This document shows, piece after piece, positions 1 through 6,899 of a DNA stretch of 8,594 bases. The position numbers and the translations under genes were made by a program. Location: contig DEUO01000105.1 of the NCBI GenBank assembly GCA_002362595.1, positions 1-8,594 on the forward strand, written 5' to 3'. Source of the DNA: Caryophanales bacterium UBA3260 (GTDB taxonomy: Bacteria > Bacillota_I > Bacilli_A > RF39 > UBA660). The notes below the pieces were generated by a model. That model was not told the origin of the DNA. It searched no databases and saw only the letters and a list, made by a program, of their open reading frames with translations. Every line of letters begins with the position of its first letter. Position 1 is the stretch's first letter.

Positions 1-22
1 TTTATGGAACAAAATAATTAAT
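1..22. repeat. Inverted near-copy of a permease coding segment at the window edge
   Basis: Positions 1-15 (TTTATGGAACAAAAT) are the exact reverse complement of 268-282, inside the permease gene. Extended to position 22 against 261-282, 21 of 22 bases match. In the permease frame the segment reads F-Y-G-T-K-S-L; in the edge copy the single mismatch changes the Ser codon TCA to TAA. It could be the end of a degenerate or inverted duplicate lying outside the window, or chance in AT-rich DNA. Confidence 0.4.
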
Positions 23-23
23 T

Positions 24-51
24 AGTAAAAATAGCTACTTAGTAGCTATTT
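24..51 (-). terminator. Terminator of the ABC transporter operon
   Basis: A 10-bp perfect stem (AAATAGCTAC at 29-38, GTAGCTATTT at 42-51) with a 3-base loop overlaps the permease stop codon. On the minus strand it runs into a short T tract, as expected for an intrinsic terminator. The plus strand also ends T-rich, so it may work in both directions. Confidence 0.7.
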
Positions 52-2764
52 AGATATTTTCGTTACGGATTGTTTCAATTGTATTTTGTTTATTTATTTT
101 ATTAATTGAATATTTCATTATACATGTAATTAATATAAATACAGCTAATATGGAGATTATTATTGATACTATAGGTATCTTATAAGTTATTATACTATAT
201 CCTTCACTTAGTATTTGATAAATAAATATTGATAAGATAATTCCTATTGGAATACCTATTATTAATGATTTTGTTCCATAAAAGAAACTTTCTAAGCTAA
301 TCATTCTATTGAATTCTTTTTTAGTCATACCGATACTTTTTAAAGTAGCAAATTCACTGCTTCTAAGTTCCATATTAGTAGTTATAGTATTAAAGATATT
401 TGTAATACCAATAAGAGCAATAACTATTATAAAACCGTATAAGAAGATTGCTACTAAAATATATAATGAACGCATACTTTTAACGCTTTCTTCGATGTTA
501 GTTAGTGAGTAATCACCTTCAAAGTTTTTTAAATGTTCTTCAATTTCGTCTTGAAGTTTTGTTGCGTTAGTTGAATCTATAGAAAATGTTTCGTAATTAA
601 GATTTGTTTTATTGTAGAATAGTTCTTCAAAATATGAATCACTTATAATAAGAAGTGGCATACTTTGAATAGAAAAACCGAATGGTAATTTATCTGTTAC
701 ATAGGCAATATCGAAGCTTATTTCTTTTTCAATTGATTTTTCTTCTTTTTCTTCATATTCACCTGTAGTCATTTTTAAGGTTATTTTATCGCCTTTTTTA
801 TAATCAAATAATGGAATTATTTTTTCAACACTTTTTTTTGTTTTTTCGTCTTCAACCCATGTTTTAGGGCTATCATAAAGGATGGCTTTGTTTTTTGCTT
901 CTTCTTCAGATATACCTAGTTTGTTAAGGTAATTATTATAAGCGTGTTTACCTACTTTGAAGACAAGAACAGATATTTCACTATATTCTGTATGTGTTTT
1001 TCCTTCATCATCTTCATACGTATGAGGATCTTTTATATCTGGGAAGTATTTTAAGTATTCTTTATTAATAGAAAGATCTGGCGCTAAAGCAGATAGGTAT
1101 TCACTAGAAGTGATTGAATAATCATTTATGTGCTCAAAGTTTTCGATGTCAGATATTCTTTCTTTTAAATCTTTATTTTTTAAATTATAAGTTAATTGAA
1201 TATTATAATCGCTTGCTTCAAATTCAGTTTTTACGACATTAAAAGCTAATGATATGAATGAATATAAGGCAATAAAAACAGAGACACATACAATGATAGA
1301 GATTACTGTTGCACGATATTTTTTCTTATTACGTTTTAAGTTTTTGTAGGATACATCTCCACCTATTCCAAAAATCTTTTTAATATATTTTGGTGATTTA
1401 ACTTTTTTAGCGTTTATTTTAATGTCTTCGCTATTACGAACGGCTATTATTGGAGTTATTTTTGATGCTTTGTGAGCACTACTCCATGCTGATAGGAACA
1501 GTGTAATAAGACCTAGTATTATTGCAAAAATAATCGCTAGCCAAGAAAATTTATATATTAGATTCAATCCAAGGCTTTCACTAATTAAGTAATCGCTAAT
1601 AATAATTAAGATATATGAGGCTAGTAAACCACATATAATACCTAAAGGGATTCCTACTATACCTAACATTAAGGCTTCACAATAGACATTTTTCTTTATT
1701 TGTTTACTTGTTGCACCGATAGTACTTAACATTCCGTATTGTTTTATTTTTTCAGTTATTGAGATATTGAAACTATTTTTTATACAGAAGACAGAAGTAA
1801 ATATTATAATAACAACGACTATTATGGCAACATTTGCTAATGCCTTCATGGTTCCATCTTTAGCTATACCTGTTTCTAAGGTTATTAAGTATTTGTTTGA
1901 TTTAAAGTTATATTTAAGTTCGCCTAATTTTTCAAGTTGCTTTTGGTAAGTTTTTTCATCAAATTCAGCATTATTAAAGTATACATATTTAAAAGCTTCG
2001 TGATCTGCTTCTAAGATATCAGCAGTAACATCAGGTGCATTTTTTAGGGAATTTTTTGTATATCTTACATAAATATCAACAGTTTTACTTTGGTTATCGC
2101 TATTTAATATTGTTGCAAATGTGTAACCAGGTGCACTATATTCTTCTACTTCGTTTGTTGGTCTTTCCATAATACCGACAATTGTATATTTTTTATGTGT
2201 AGTATTAACTATTTTTTCTGTTTCTATAGTATCTTCTTCTTTAACAAATGGGCTTGATTGGGTTAATTCTTCTTCTCCTCTAAACCTTTTACCTACTTCT
2301 AATTCTAGAGTATCTCCTATATTATATTCAATACGGCCATTTGTCTTTAAATGAGTCGGAATAAGTATTTCTGTATCGTTTTCTGGTAACCTTCCGGATA
2401 CTAAATTGATAGATAGATTTTTTAGGGAGTCAGAGTCAAATGCTTTAATAAAGGCATATGGTTTATAGTCGTTTTTACTATTTTTTAATTCTGCGTAACC
2501 GATATCGCTTGTATAGTAAATTTTTTCTATGTTACGATTTTCTTTAAAATATTTCATATCACTTACTGGTACATTATAAAAGACATAATGGTAATTGCCT
2601 TTTTCTCTTGTTTCATATTTGATAAATGAAGCACGAGCACTAAAGAACATCGCTGCTACTGCTGTTATTAAAGCTACAGATAACATTATTCCTATTATTG
2701 TTACTATTGTCCTTTTTTTGTTGAGTTTTAAATTTTTTAATGTAAGTTTGTTAAGTAAGTTCAT
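50..2764 (-). CDS. ABC transporter permease with two FtsX domains (MacB/BceB-like, 904 aa)
   Basis: This is the membrane subunit of an ABC transporter of the MacB/LolCDE/BceAB mechanism class, which moves or detaches peptides, lipids or antibiotics rather than acting as a classical pore. The visible layout is duplicated: one N-terminal membrane helix (about residues 20-42), a large extracellular domain (about 43-305), an FtsX-type three-helix block (about 308-430), a further helix (about 485-510), a second extracellular domain (about 512-755) and a second FtsX block to the C-terminus. Both FtsX blocks carry the coupling-helix signature (QYGMLSTIGATSKQ; SSEFATLKSIGMTKKEF). An upstream ATG at 2791 exists, but the start at 2764 is preferred: AAGGAGG sits 6 bases before it and it follows the ATPase stop by one base. 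BceB proteins have 10 helices and one large outer loop, so this is closer to a fused pair of MacB/FtsX units. The substrate is unknown; antimicrobial-peptide resistance or lipoprotein/peptide export are both possible. Confidence 0.9.
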   Translation of the reverse strand: MNLLNKLTLKNLKLNKKRTIVTIIGIMLSVALITAVAAMFFSARASFIKYETREKGNYHYVFYNVPVSDMKYFKENRNIEKIYYTSDIGYAELKNSKNDYKPYAFIKAFDSDSLKNLSINLVSGRLPENDTEILIPTHLKTNGRIEYNIGDTLELEVGKRFRGEEELTQSSPFVKEEDTIETEKIVNTTHKKYTIVGIMERPTNEVEEYSAPGYTFATILNSDNQSKTVDIYVRYTKNSLKNAPDVTADILEADHEAFKYVYFNNAEFDEKTYQKQLEKLGELKYNFKSNKYLITLETGIAKDGTMKALANVAIIVVVIIIFTSVFCIKNSFNISITEKIKQYGMLSTIGATSKQIKKNVYCEALMLGIVGIPLGIICGLLASYILIIISDYLISESLGLNLIYKFSWLAIIFAIILGLITLFLSAWSSAHKASKITPIIAVRNSEDIKINAKKVKSPKYIKKIFGIGGDVSYKNLKRNKKKYRATVISIIVCVSVFIALYSFISLAFNVVKTEFEASDYNIQLTYNLKNKDLKERISDIENFEHINDYSITSSEYLSALAPDLSINKEYLKYFPDIKDPHTYEDDEGKTHTEYSEISVLVFKVGKHAYNNYLNKLGISEEEAKNKAILYDSPKTWVEDEKTKKSVEKIIPLFDYKKGDKITLKMTTGEYEEKEEKSIEKEISFDIAYVTDKLPFGFSIQSMPLLIISDSYFEELFYNKTNLNYETFSIDSTNATKLQDEIEEHLKNFEGDYSLTNIEESVKSMRSLYILVAIFLYGFIIVIALIGITNIFNTITTNMELRSSEFATLKSIGMTKKEFNRMISLESFFYGTKSLIIGIPIGIILSIFIYQILSEGYSIITYKIPIVSIIISILAVFILITCIMKYSINKINKQNTIETIRNENI

Positions 2765-2765
2765 A

Positions 2766-3437
2766 TTAATCCTCCTTAACAATATGTCCATCTTCTATTT
2801 TTATTATTCGGTCGGCGATAGAAGCTATTTCTAAATTATGAGTTATCATTATTATAGTTTGTTTTAAATCTTTATTGTATTTTTTTAATAAAGATACTAT
2901 TTCATCACTTGATTTTGAGTCTAAATTACCAGTTGGTTCGTCGGCTAATACAAGAGCAGGTTTAGTAATTAGAGCTCTACCTATTGAGGTTCTTTGCTGT
3001 TGACCTCCAGATAGCTCATTAGGTAGATGATTTTTTCTGTTTTCAAGGCCTAATGTTTTTAGTAAATCATTTAATTGTTTCTTATTTGTTTCTCTATTAT
3101 CTAATTCTAAGGGAAGAGTTATGTTTTCTTCAACATTTAATATTGGAATAAGATTGTAGAATTGATAGATTAGTCCTACCTGACGTCTTCTAAATATGGC
3201 TAGAGTATCATCATCCATTTGATAGATATCTTTGCCATCAATAAATACTTTACCACTAGTTGGGCGGTCTACTCCTCCGATTAGATGCAATAAGGTTGAT
3301 TTACCACTACCTGATGCACCAACTATGGCAACAAATTCGCCTTGTTCTACGGAAAATGAAACATTGTCTAATGCTGTTACTTTAGCGATGCCACTTCCAT
3401 ATGTTTTTGTTAAATTCTCGACACGTAATATTTCCAT
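2766..3437 (-). CDS. ABC transporter ATP-binding protein (MacB/BceA/LolD family)
   Basis: This is the cytoplasmic ATPase that powers the adjacent FtsX-domain permease. All motifs of an active ABC ATPase are visible in its 223 residues: Walker A GASGSGKST (40-48), Q-loop glutamine at 92, signature LSGGQ (142-146) followed by QQR, Walker B LVLADE (162-167) with EPTGNLD, and the switch histidine in MITHN (H200). The LSGGQQQR...ADEPTGNLD wording is typical of the MacB/LolD/BceA branch. The ATG at 3437 is supported by AAAGGAG seven bases upstream. The stop codon is one base from the permease ATG, and the permease ribosome-binding site lies inside the last codons of this gene, so the two are probably translationally coupled. 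Biochemical class is certain; substrate is not. Confidence 0.95.
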   Translation of the reverse strand: MEILRVENLTKTYGSGIAKVTALDNVSFSVEQGEFVAIVGASGSGKSTLLHLIGGVDRPTSGKVFIDGKDIYQMDDDTLAIFRRRQVGLIYQFYNLIPILNVEENITLPLELDNRETNKKQLNDLLKTLGLENRKNHLPNELSGGQQQRTSIGRALITKPALVLADEPTGNLDSKSSDEIVSLLKKYNKDLKQTIIMITHNLEIASIADRIIKIEDGHIVKED

Positions 3438-3465
3438 ATATACGCTCCTTTCTTTTGATGATTTA

Positions 3466-3507
3466 ATTATATGATAATTATGTTACAAATAAGTTACATT
3501 TTTGTAA
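3466..3507 (-). promoter_or_regulatory. Promoter and putative response-regulator operator of the ABC transporter operon
   Basis: A minus-strand -10 box TATAAT lies at 3471-3466, about 29 bases before the ATPase ATG. The -35 position (3494-3489, ACTTAT) is poor. That region is covered instead by two GTTACA repeats on the plus strand (3482-3487 and 3493-3498) exactly 11 bp apart, the second of which also forms a palindrome TTACA-N4-TGTAA (3494-3507). Direct repeats one helical turn apart over a weak -35 are characteristic of OmpR/PhoB-family response regulators, which often control transporters of this class. No regulator gene is in the window, so the regulator is inferred. Confidence 0.55.
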
Positions 3508-3512
3508 TAATT

Positions 3513-3533
3513 AAAAAAAGGTCTTTAAGACCT
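3513..3533 (-). terminator. Intrinsic terminator after the 194-aa unknown gene
   Basis: On the minus strand, immediately after the TAG stop (3536-3534), the stem AGGTC, loop TTAAA, stem GACCT is followed by a run of seven T, the first of which closes the stem. It separates the unknown gene from the ABC transporter operon downstream, so that operon depends on its own promoter. Confidence 0.75.
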
Positions 3534-4118
3534 CTATTTAGTTAATTTTTTTTGCGCTTCTTGTTTTTTTAGCAATTCTTCGTATGTTGATTCTTGACTA
3601 ACTTCTTTTAATTTTTTAGCTCCTTCTGGGAAATGAACATCTTGCATACGAATTAGTATTTCTTCGCTTCTTTTAGCGTCTGCACTATAATCAAATGTAC
3701 CACTTTCATATCCGGCCCATCTTTCTTTTCTGAAGCGTTCTTTTTCTTCACCATATATTTTTAATGAAGATAATTCACGAATAAGACAATATTCAAATAA
3801 TACGCGATCATTTTCTCTATTTATTTTGTCTCTTTTTTCTTCATCTAATACTCTAAAATATTCTTTTATTTCACCAGTTGTCATCGCTAATAATGATTTT
3901 ACTTTTAAAGCAATTTCTAAAGCGTGTTGTTGTCTTTCTTCTTCTGACATATTTGGATCAAATGTAGAATTAAATTCATCTAAAAAATATTGGACTAATA
4001 TAAATTGTGAAAATGGTTGAGGCGCATTATCCTCTGCATTTTTTTTGCTTAAAGCTTCTTGTTGTTTTTTAAAAAATTCACTTACTAATAAATCAACATT
4101 ACCTTGTGTTGCACTCAT
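3534..4118 (-). CDS. Hypothetical soluble, charged helical protein (194 aa)
   Basis: I do not recognise this protein. It has no signal peptide, no membrane segment and no cysteine-pair or nucleotide-binding motif; there is a single Cys in the middle. It is rich in Glu, Lys, Gln and Arg, and the segments around 65-120 and 155-190 look strongly helical, ending in a charged Lys/Gln-rich tail. The start at 4118 is supported by GGGGAGA five to six bases upstream. It is a single-gene transcription unit: a perfect sigma-A consensus promoter in front, an intrinsic terminator directly behind. It is divergent from the secretion ATPase gene, with back-to-back promoters, but shows no similarity to known pilus parts. 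The promoter suggests strong constitutive expression of a cytoplasmic protein. Confidence 0.8.
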   Translation of the reverse strand: MSATQGNVDLLVSEFFKKQQEALSKKNAEDNAPQPFSQFILVQYFLDEFNSTFDPNMSEEERQQHALEIALKVKSLLAMTTGEIKEYFRVLDEEKRDKINRENDRVLFEYCLIRELSSLKIYGEEKERFRKERWAGYESGTFDYSADAKRSEEILIRMQDVHFPEGAKKLKEVSQESTYEELLKKQEAQKKLTK

Positions 4119-4150
4119 ATAATTCTCCCCTTTTTTTACAAGATTTTTTA

Positions 4151-4179
4151 ATTATACGATATTTTATTTAATGTGTCAA
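4151..4179 (-). promoter_or_regulatory. Perfect consensus sigma-A promoter of the 194-aa unknown gene
   Basis: On the minus strand TTGACA (4179-4174), a 17-base spacer and TATAAT (4156-4151) match the housekeeping consensus at all twelve positions with optimal spacing. The predicted start of transcription is near 4144, giving a leader of about 25 bases that contains the GGGGAGA ribosome-binding site. Confidence 0.88.
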
Positions 4180-4192
4180 ATTTTTATATTCA

Positions 4193-4208
4193 AATTTTTG
4201 GAAAAATT
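4193..4208. promoter_or_regulatory. Short A/T inverted repeat between two divergent promoters
   Basis: AATTTTT-GG-AAAAATT, with 7-bp arms, lies between the back-to-back -35 boxes at 4174-4179 and 4210-4215. It could be a shared operator or simply A/T-rich upstream-element DNA. In DNA of this composition such a palindrome is weak evidence. Confidence 0.25.
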
Positions 4209-4209
4209 A

Positions 4210-4238
4210 TTGAGGAATAAGATTAATTAAGTTATAAT
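4210..4238 (+). promoter_or_regulatory. Sigma-A-type promoter of the secretion/pilus ATPase gene
   Basis: TTGAGG (4210-4215), a 17-base spacer and TATAAT (4233-4238) precede the gene, with a start of transcription expected near 4245 and a leader of about 26 bases. The -35 box differs from TTGACA at the last two positions, so it should be weaker than the divergent promoter next to it. Confidence 0.75.
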
Positions 4239-4270
4239 AAAATGGAAGAATAAAAATGAGGTGTATTTAT

Positions 4271-5947
4271 ATGGCTATACATGAATTTGATTTTGAAAAG
4301 GAACCTACTGTTAGTGTCGTTAAAAGAATATTGAATGATGCTATAAAGATGAAAGCTACTGATGTTCACTTTGATCCAACAGAAGATGATGTTATTATTA
4401 AATTTAGGATTAATGGAAAACTTGAAGAATATACAACAGCTCCTGATAGCGTTAAAGTTAATATTATTACTAGAGTTAAAATATTAGCAGGAATGAATAT
4501 TACGGAATCTTTAATGCCTCAAATTGGTAGTATATGTATTGATTCAGATGGTAAATCTCATACGATGCGCGTTTCTTCATTACCGATTGCTGATGGAGAA
4601 AAAGTTGTATGTCATATATCTAATTATAGTAGTAGTGTTAAAAGTATTGATAAATTAGGTTTTAATGATAAGGATGTTAAGAAGATTAGAGATATACTTG
4701 CAGATGAACAAGGTATTGTTTTAGTTACAGGTACAGGTAATTCTGGAAAGACAACTACTATTTATTCTATTTTAAAAGAGATTAATAATAACGAAAATAA
4801 TATTATATCTATTGAAGATCCTATTTGTCTAAAAATTAAGGGAATTAATCAGGTAGAATTATGTCCTTCTAAAGGTATAACTTATAAGAATGTTCTAAAA
4901 AATATTTTATTACAAGATCCTAATGTTATAGCTATTAATGAATTAGTTGATGATGAAATAACAAGATATGCTCTTAGAGCTTCTATTAGTGGAAGACTTA
5001 TTATATCTAGTTTACAATGTAAAACTATATATCAAACAATTAGCAATTTATTGCATATGGATGTTGAAAGATATTTATTAGGTTCTAATTTAAAAGGAAT
5101 TATTTCACAAAGATTAGTTAAGAGATTATGCCCTATGTGTCGTGAGAAAAGAAAAGCGACTGATTATGAGAGAAGTGTCATAAAGGCTATATTAGGTAAA
5201 GATGTTAAAGAATTATACTATCCTTGCGGTTGTGATGATTGTAATGATGGATATGTCGGATTAATATCTGTTGCTGAGGTTGTAAAAGTAGATGCTGAGT
5301 TAAGACATGCTATTGCCAATGGGAAAAGTATGGAGTTGATTCGTAAAATTATATATACTGATAATACTTCAATACTGGAAGATGGTTTAAATAAAGCTGT
5401 AAATGGTGTTACTTCTTTTCAGGAGATAATGCGTATTATGGATTTAAATGAGGATTTCGAAGAAAATGAGGAAGAAATTAAGAATCTTATTTTAGGTAAA
5501 GATAGTCTTACGAATGATGAAGTTGATAATGAAGATGAGAAAGATGATATTAATACTAAGATAGATGTTAATGATGATGAAGAAATCAATAGATCTGAAG
5601 ATGATGATATAGATGAAGAAGAAAAGGAAGATGAAACTGATAAGATTGATGCTTCTATGCAAATGGAAGATGCTAAAGAGTTATTAAATCGTCTAATGGA
5701 AAAATCCAAGAATAATAAGAAGAAAAATGTTAAAGACGAAATAGTTAATACTAGTGATATCAATGATAAGAAAGACACTGAAAGTAATGAAGATAACAAT
5801 GATATTATAGAAAAAGATAATGATAAAGCTGAAATATCTGAAGGAAAAAAAGATATTGGTAAGATGTCATCATTTAATTTAAGTGATATAGATGTAGATG
5901 ATGACGATGACGATTTTGATTATGATGGATATGATAATACGTTTTAG
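4271..5947 (+). CDS. Divergent GspE/PilB/ComGA-family ATPase with long acidic C-terminal tail
   Basis: This is the hexameric ATPase that drives pilin polymerisation in type IV pili, competence pseudopili or type II secretion. It lacks the N-terminal domain of long PilB proteins and begins directly with the N2-type domain (ATDVHFDP 29-36, FRING 45-49), like ComGA. Walker A is GTGNSGKT (154-161), the Asp box is IEDP (181-184) and Walker B VIAINE (219-224). Zinc-type cysteines are C287/C290 and C321/C324, with an extra C319. Deviations: the usual GEIRD arginine is Val (NELVDDE), the usual STLHTN histidine is Gln (SSLQCK, 246-251), RxDG is RING, and GYxGR is GYVGL. From about residue 393 to 558 the protein is an Asp/Glu-rich, low-complexity tail interrupted by one amphipathic helix (about 461-482), ending in a run of Asp; canonical ComGA is only about 350 residues. 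Start 4271 is preferred over the in-frame ATG at 4256 because AGGTG lies seven bases before it. A prepilin peptidase gene converges from the other side of the IS. Confidence 0.88.
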   Translation: MAIHEFDFEKEPTVSVVKRILNDAIKMKATDVHFDPTEDDVIIKFRINGKLEEYTTAPDSVKVNIITRVKILAGMNITESLMPQIGSICIDSDGKSHTMRVSSLPIADGEKVVCHISNYSSSVKSIDKLGFNDKDVKKIRDILADEQGIVLVTGTGNSGKTTTIYSILKEINNNENNIISIEDPICLKIKGINQVELCPSKGITYKNVLKNILLQDPNVIAINELVDDEITRYALRASISGRLIISSLQCKTIYQTISNLLHMDVERYLLGSNLKGIISQRLVKRLCPMCREKRKATDYERSVIKAILGKDVKELYYPCGCDDCNDGYVGLISVAEVVKVDAELRHAIANGKSMELIRKIIYTDNTSILEDGLNKAVNGVTSFQEIMRIMDLNEDFEENEEEIKNLILGKDSLTNDEVDNEDEKDDINTKIDVNDDEEINRSEDDDIDEEEKEDETDKIDASMQMEDAKELLNRLMEKSKNNKKKNVKDEIVNTSDINDKKDTESNEDNNDIIEKDNDKAEISEGKKDIGKMSSFNLSDIDVDDDDDDFDYDGYDNTF

Positions 5948-5953
5948 TTATTA

Positions 5954-5972
5954 AAAAGCATTAACGATAGAG
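5954..5972. terminator. Left half of a bidirectional terminator split by the insertion sequence
   Basis: The left arm AAAAGCATTAAC (5954-5965) plus loop bases lie just after the ATPase stop codon. The matching arm GTTAATGCTTTT is at 7333-7344, beyond the insertion sequence. Joined, they give a 12-bp perfect stem with loop GATAGA and A/T tracts on both sides, a typical shared terminator for convergent genes. In its present state the hairpin halves are 1.35 kb apart. Confidence 0.8.
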
Positions 5973-5974
5973 TT
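5963..5974. repeat. Target duplication, left copy
   Basis: AACGATAGAGTT is identical to 7324-7335. With TG/CA ends the duplication proper is ACGATAGAGT (10 bp); with TTGAA/TTCAA ends it is CGATAGAG (8 bp). IS3-family elements normally duplicate 3-5 bp. Confidence 0.8.
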
Positions 5975-5998
5975 GAACTTGTCAATAAAAAGTAGACA
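5974..5998 (+). repeat. Terminal inverted repeat at the orfB end (IRR)
   Basis: This end begins TGAACTTGTCAA and closes on GTAGACA. Read outward on the minus strand it contains a perfect -35 hexamer TTGACA (5985-5980), a position where several IS3-family elements carry the -35 of their circle-junction promoter. Confidence 0.8.
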
Positions 5999-6009
5999 AT
6001 AAAAAACAT

Positions 6010-6831
6010 TTATTGAAACCCTAGTTGAGTTCTATACTCAATTGGGGTTTTATAGTTTAAAGCATAACTTGGCCTTAAATAATTATGGTCGTATATAATT
6101 GCATTTACATAATCTTCAACAGTTTCATAATCATCTTGGTTAAAGTCAATATATATTTTTTTCTTTAACCAACCATTTTTAGATTCAATTATTGGGTTAT
6201 CTGTTGGTGTTCCTATTCTTGACATTGACCTAATTATGTTATAATCTTTATGTGCATTATTAAATGCAACTGAGGAATATATTGTGCCTTGATCAGAGTG
6301 GAAAATCGTCTCTTGGCTTTTATATCCTCTTTTTATTTTATTATTTAACATATCTTGTAATGCATCTCTATGATTTTTCATACTTACACCATGATAAAAA
6401 GCCTTAACATCCGACCCTATTATAGAATCGTCAAAGGCATCTACATAATATGTCCAGTCATATCTTTGTCTTTTAAACCATATCATCGTTGTATCAGATG
6501 TTATTTTTTCTAATGGTCTAGCGACATTCCAATCATTATTGATAAGATTTGGATATTTAATAGACTCCTCTCCTGGTTTTTTATAAGTAGAATAATGCTT
6601 AGCTTTACTTCTTATTTTTAATATTTTACATACTTTATGTACTAAGTTATCAGATACTACCCAACCTGTTTCTTTACGTATTAAATAATTTATTCTATGA
6701 TATCCATAACTTGGTTTTCTTTTATGGATATCCCTTATTAAATTCTCTAAGTCTCTGCGATTTATTTCATACTGATTTAATATATCTCTTGTTTTTAACC
6801 ATTTATAATAACCACTTCTAGAAATATTCAT
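6010..6831 (-). CDS. IS3-family transposase OrfB, DDE catalytic part
   Basis: This is the catalytic part of the transposase. An HTH_21-type segment (about 20-75, with SYGYHRIN) precedes the RNase-H-like integrase core. The catalytic triad is D113 (TSDTT), D180 (HSDQG) and E216 (NPIIESKNGW), with 35 residues between the last two as in IS3 elements. The reading frame is open well upstream of the ATG at 6831: translating from the slippery site at 6948 adds the conserved lead-in EFEIVEIL...VKSLCEV before MNISRSGYYKW, so the product is mainly made as an OrfAB fusion of about 413 residues. An alternative independent start is ATT at 6921-6919, preceded by AAAGGAGA; IS911 uses an AUU start for its OrfB. 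No inactivating change is visible. Confidence 0.95.
   Translation of the reverse strand: MNISRSGYYKWLKTRDILNQYEINRRDLENLIRDIHKRKPSYGYHRINYLIRKETGWVVSDNLVHKVCKILKIRSKAKHYSTYKKPGEESIKYPNLINNDWNVARPLEKITSDTTMIWFKRQRYDWTYYVDAFDDSIIGSDVKAFYHGVSMKNHRDALQDMLNNKIKRGYKSQETIFHSDQGTIYSSVAFNNAHKDYNIIRSMSRIGTPTDNPIIESKNGWLKKKIYIDFNQDDYETVEDYVNAIIYDHNYLRPSYALNYKTPIEYRTQLGFQ
6016..6050. terminator. Strong hairpin at the 3' end of orfB, possible terminator
   Basis: A 14-pair stem (6016-6029 with 6037-6050, two G-T wobbles) and a 7-base loop lie over the last codons of orfB and its flank. On the plus strand it ends GGGGTTTTATAG; on the minus strand a T-run follows only some 8 bases later. It may close the transposase transcript or stop read-through from the ATPase gene, replacing the terminator the element destroyed. 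Confidence 0.45.
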
Positions 6832-6899
6832 TACCTCACATAAAGATTTAACAGAAAAATCTTTACTTAATATTTCAACTATTTCAAATTCTTTTTGTT

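Noticed and set aside
1..21. End of a plus-strand gene at the left edge
   Set aside because: All three frames stop by position 25, so at most seven residues are visible; too short to support a gene.
309..512. Plus-strand open frames of 60-80 codons across the transporter genes (309-512, 1767-1949, 2595-2834, 3232-3474)
   Set aside because: Each lies wholly or mostly antisense to a well-supported gene and shows no ribosome-binding site or recognisable protein.
2765..2791. Permease start at 2791, overlapping the ATPase gene by 26 bases
   Set aside because: AAGGAGG is correctly spaced for the ATG at 2764, and the protein from there begins with the usual basic stretch before the first membrane helix.
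4256..4270. Upstream start for the pilus ATPase at 4256
   Set aside because: No ribosome-binding site at the right distance; the AGGTG lies between this ATG and the one at 4271, favouring the latter.
5419..5799. Minus-strand open frame of 126 codons, Ser/Leu-rich
   Set aside because: It is the antisense of the acidic tail of the ATPase: GAT/GAA codons read in reverse give Ser, Leu and Phe. It has no ribosome-binding site.
5957..5985. Hybrid outward promoter from the element's TTGACA into the ATPase gene (antisense)
   Set aside because: The sequence 17 bases downstream reads AATGCT and does not resemble a -10 box.
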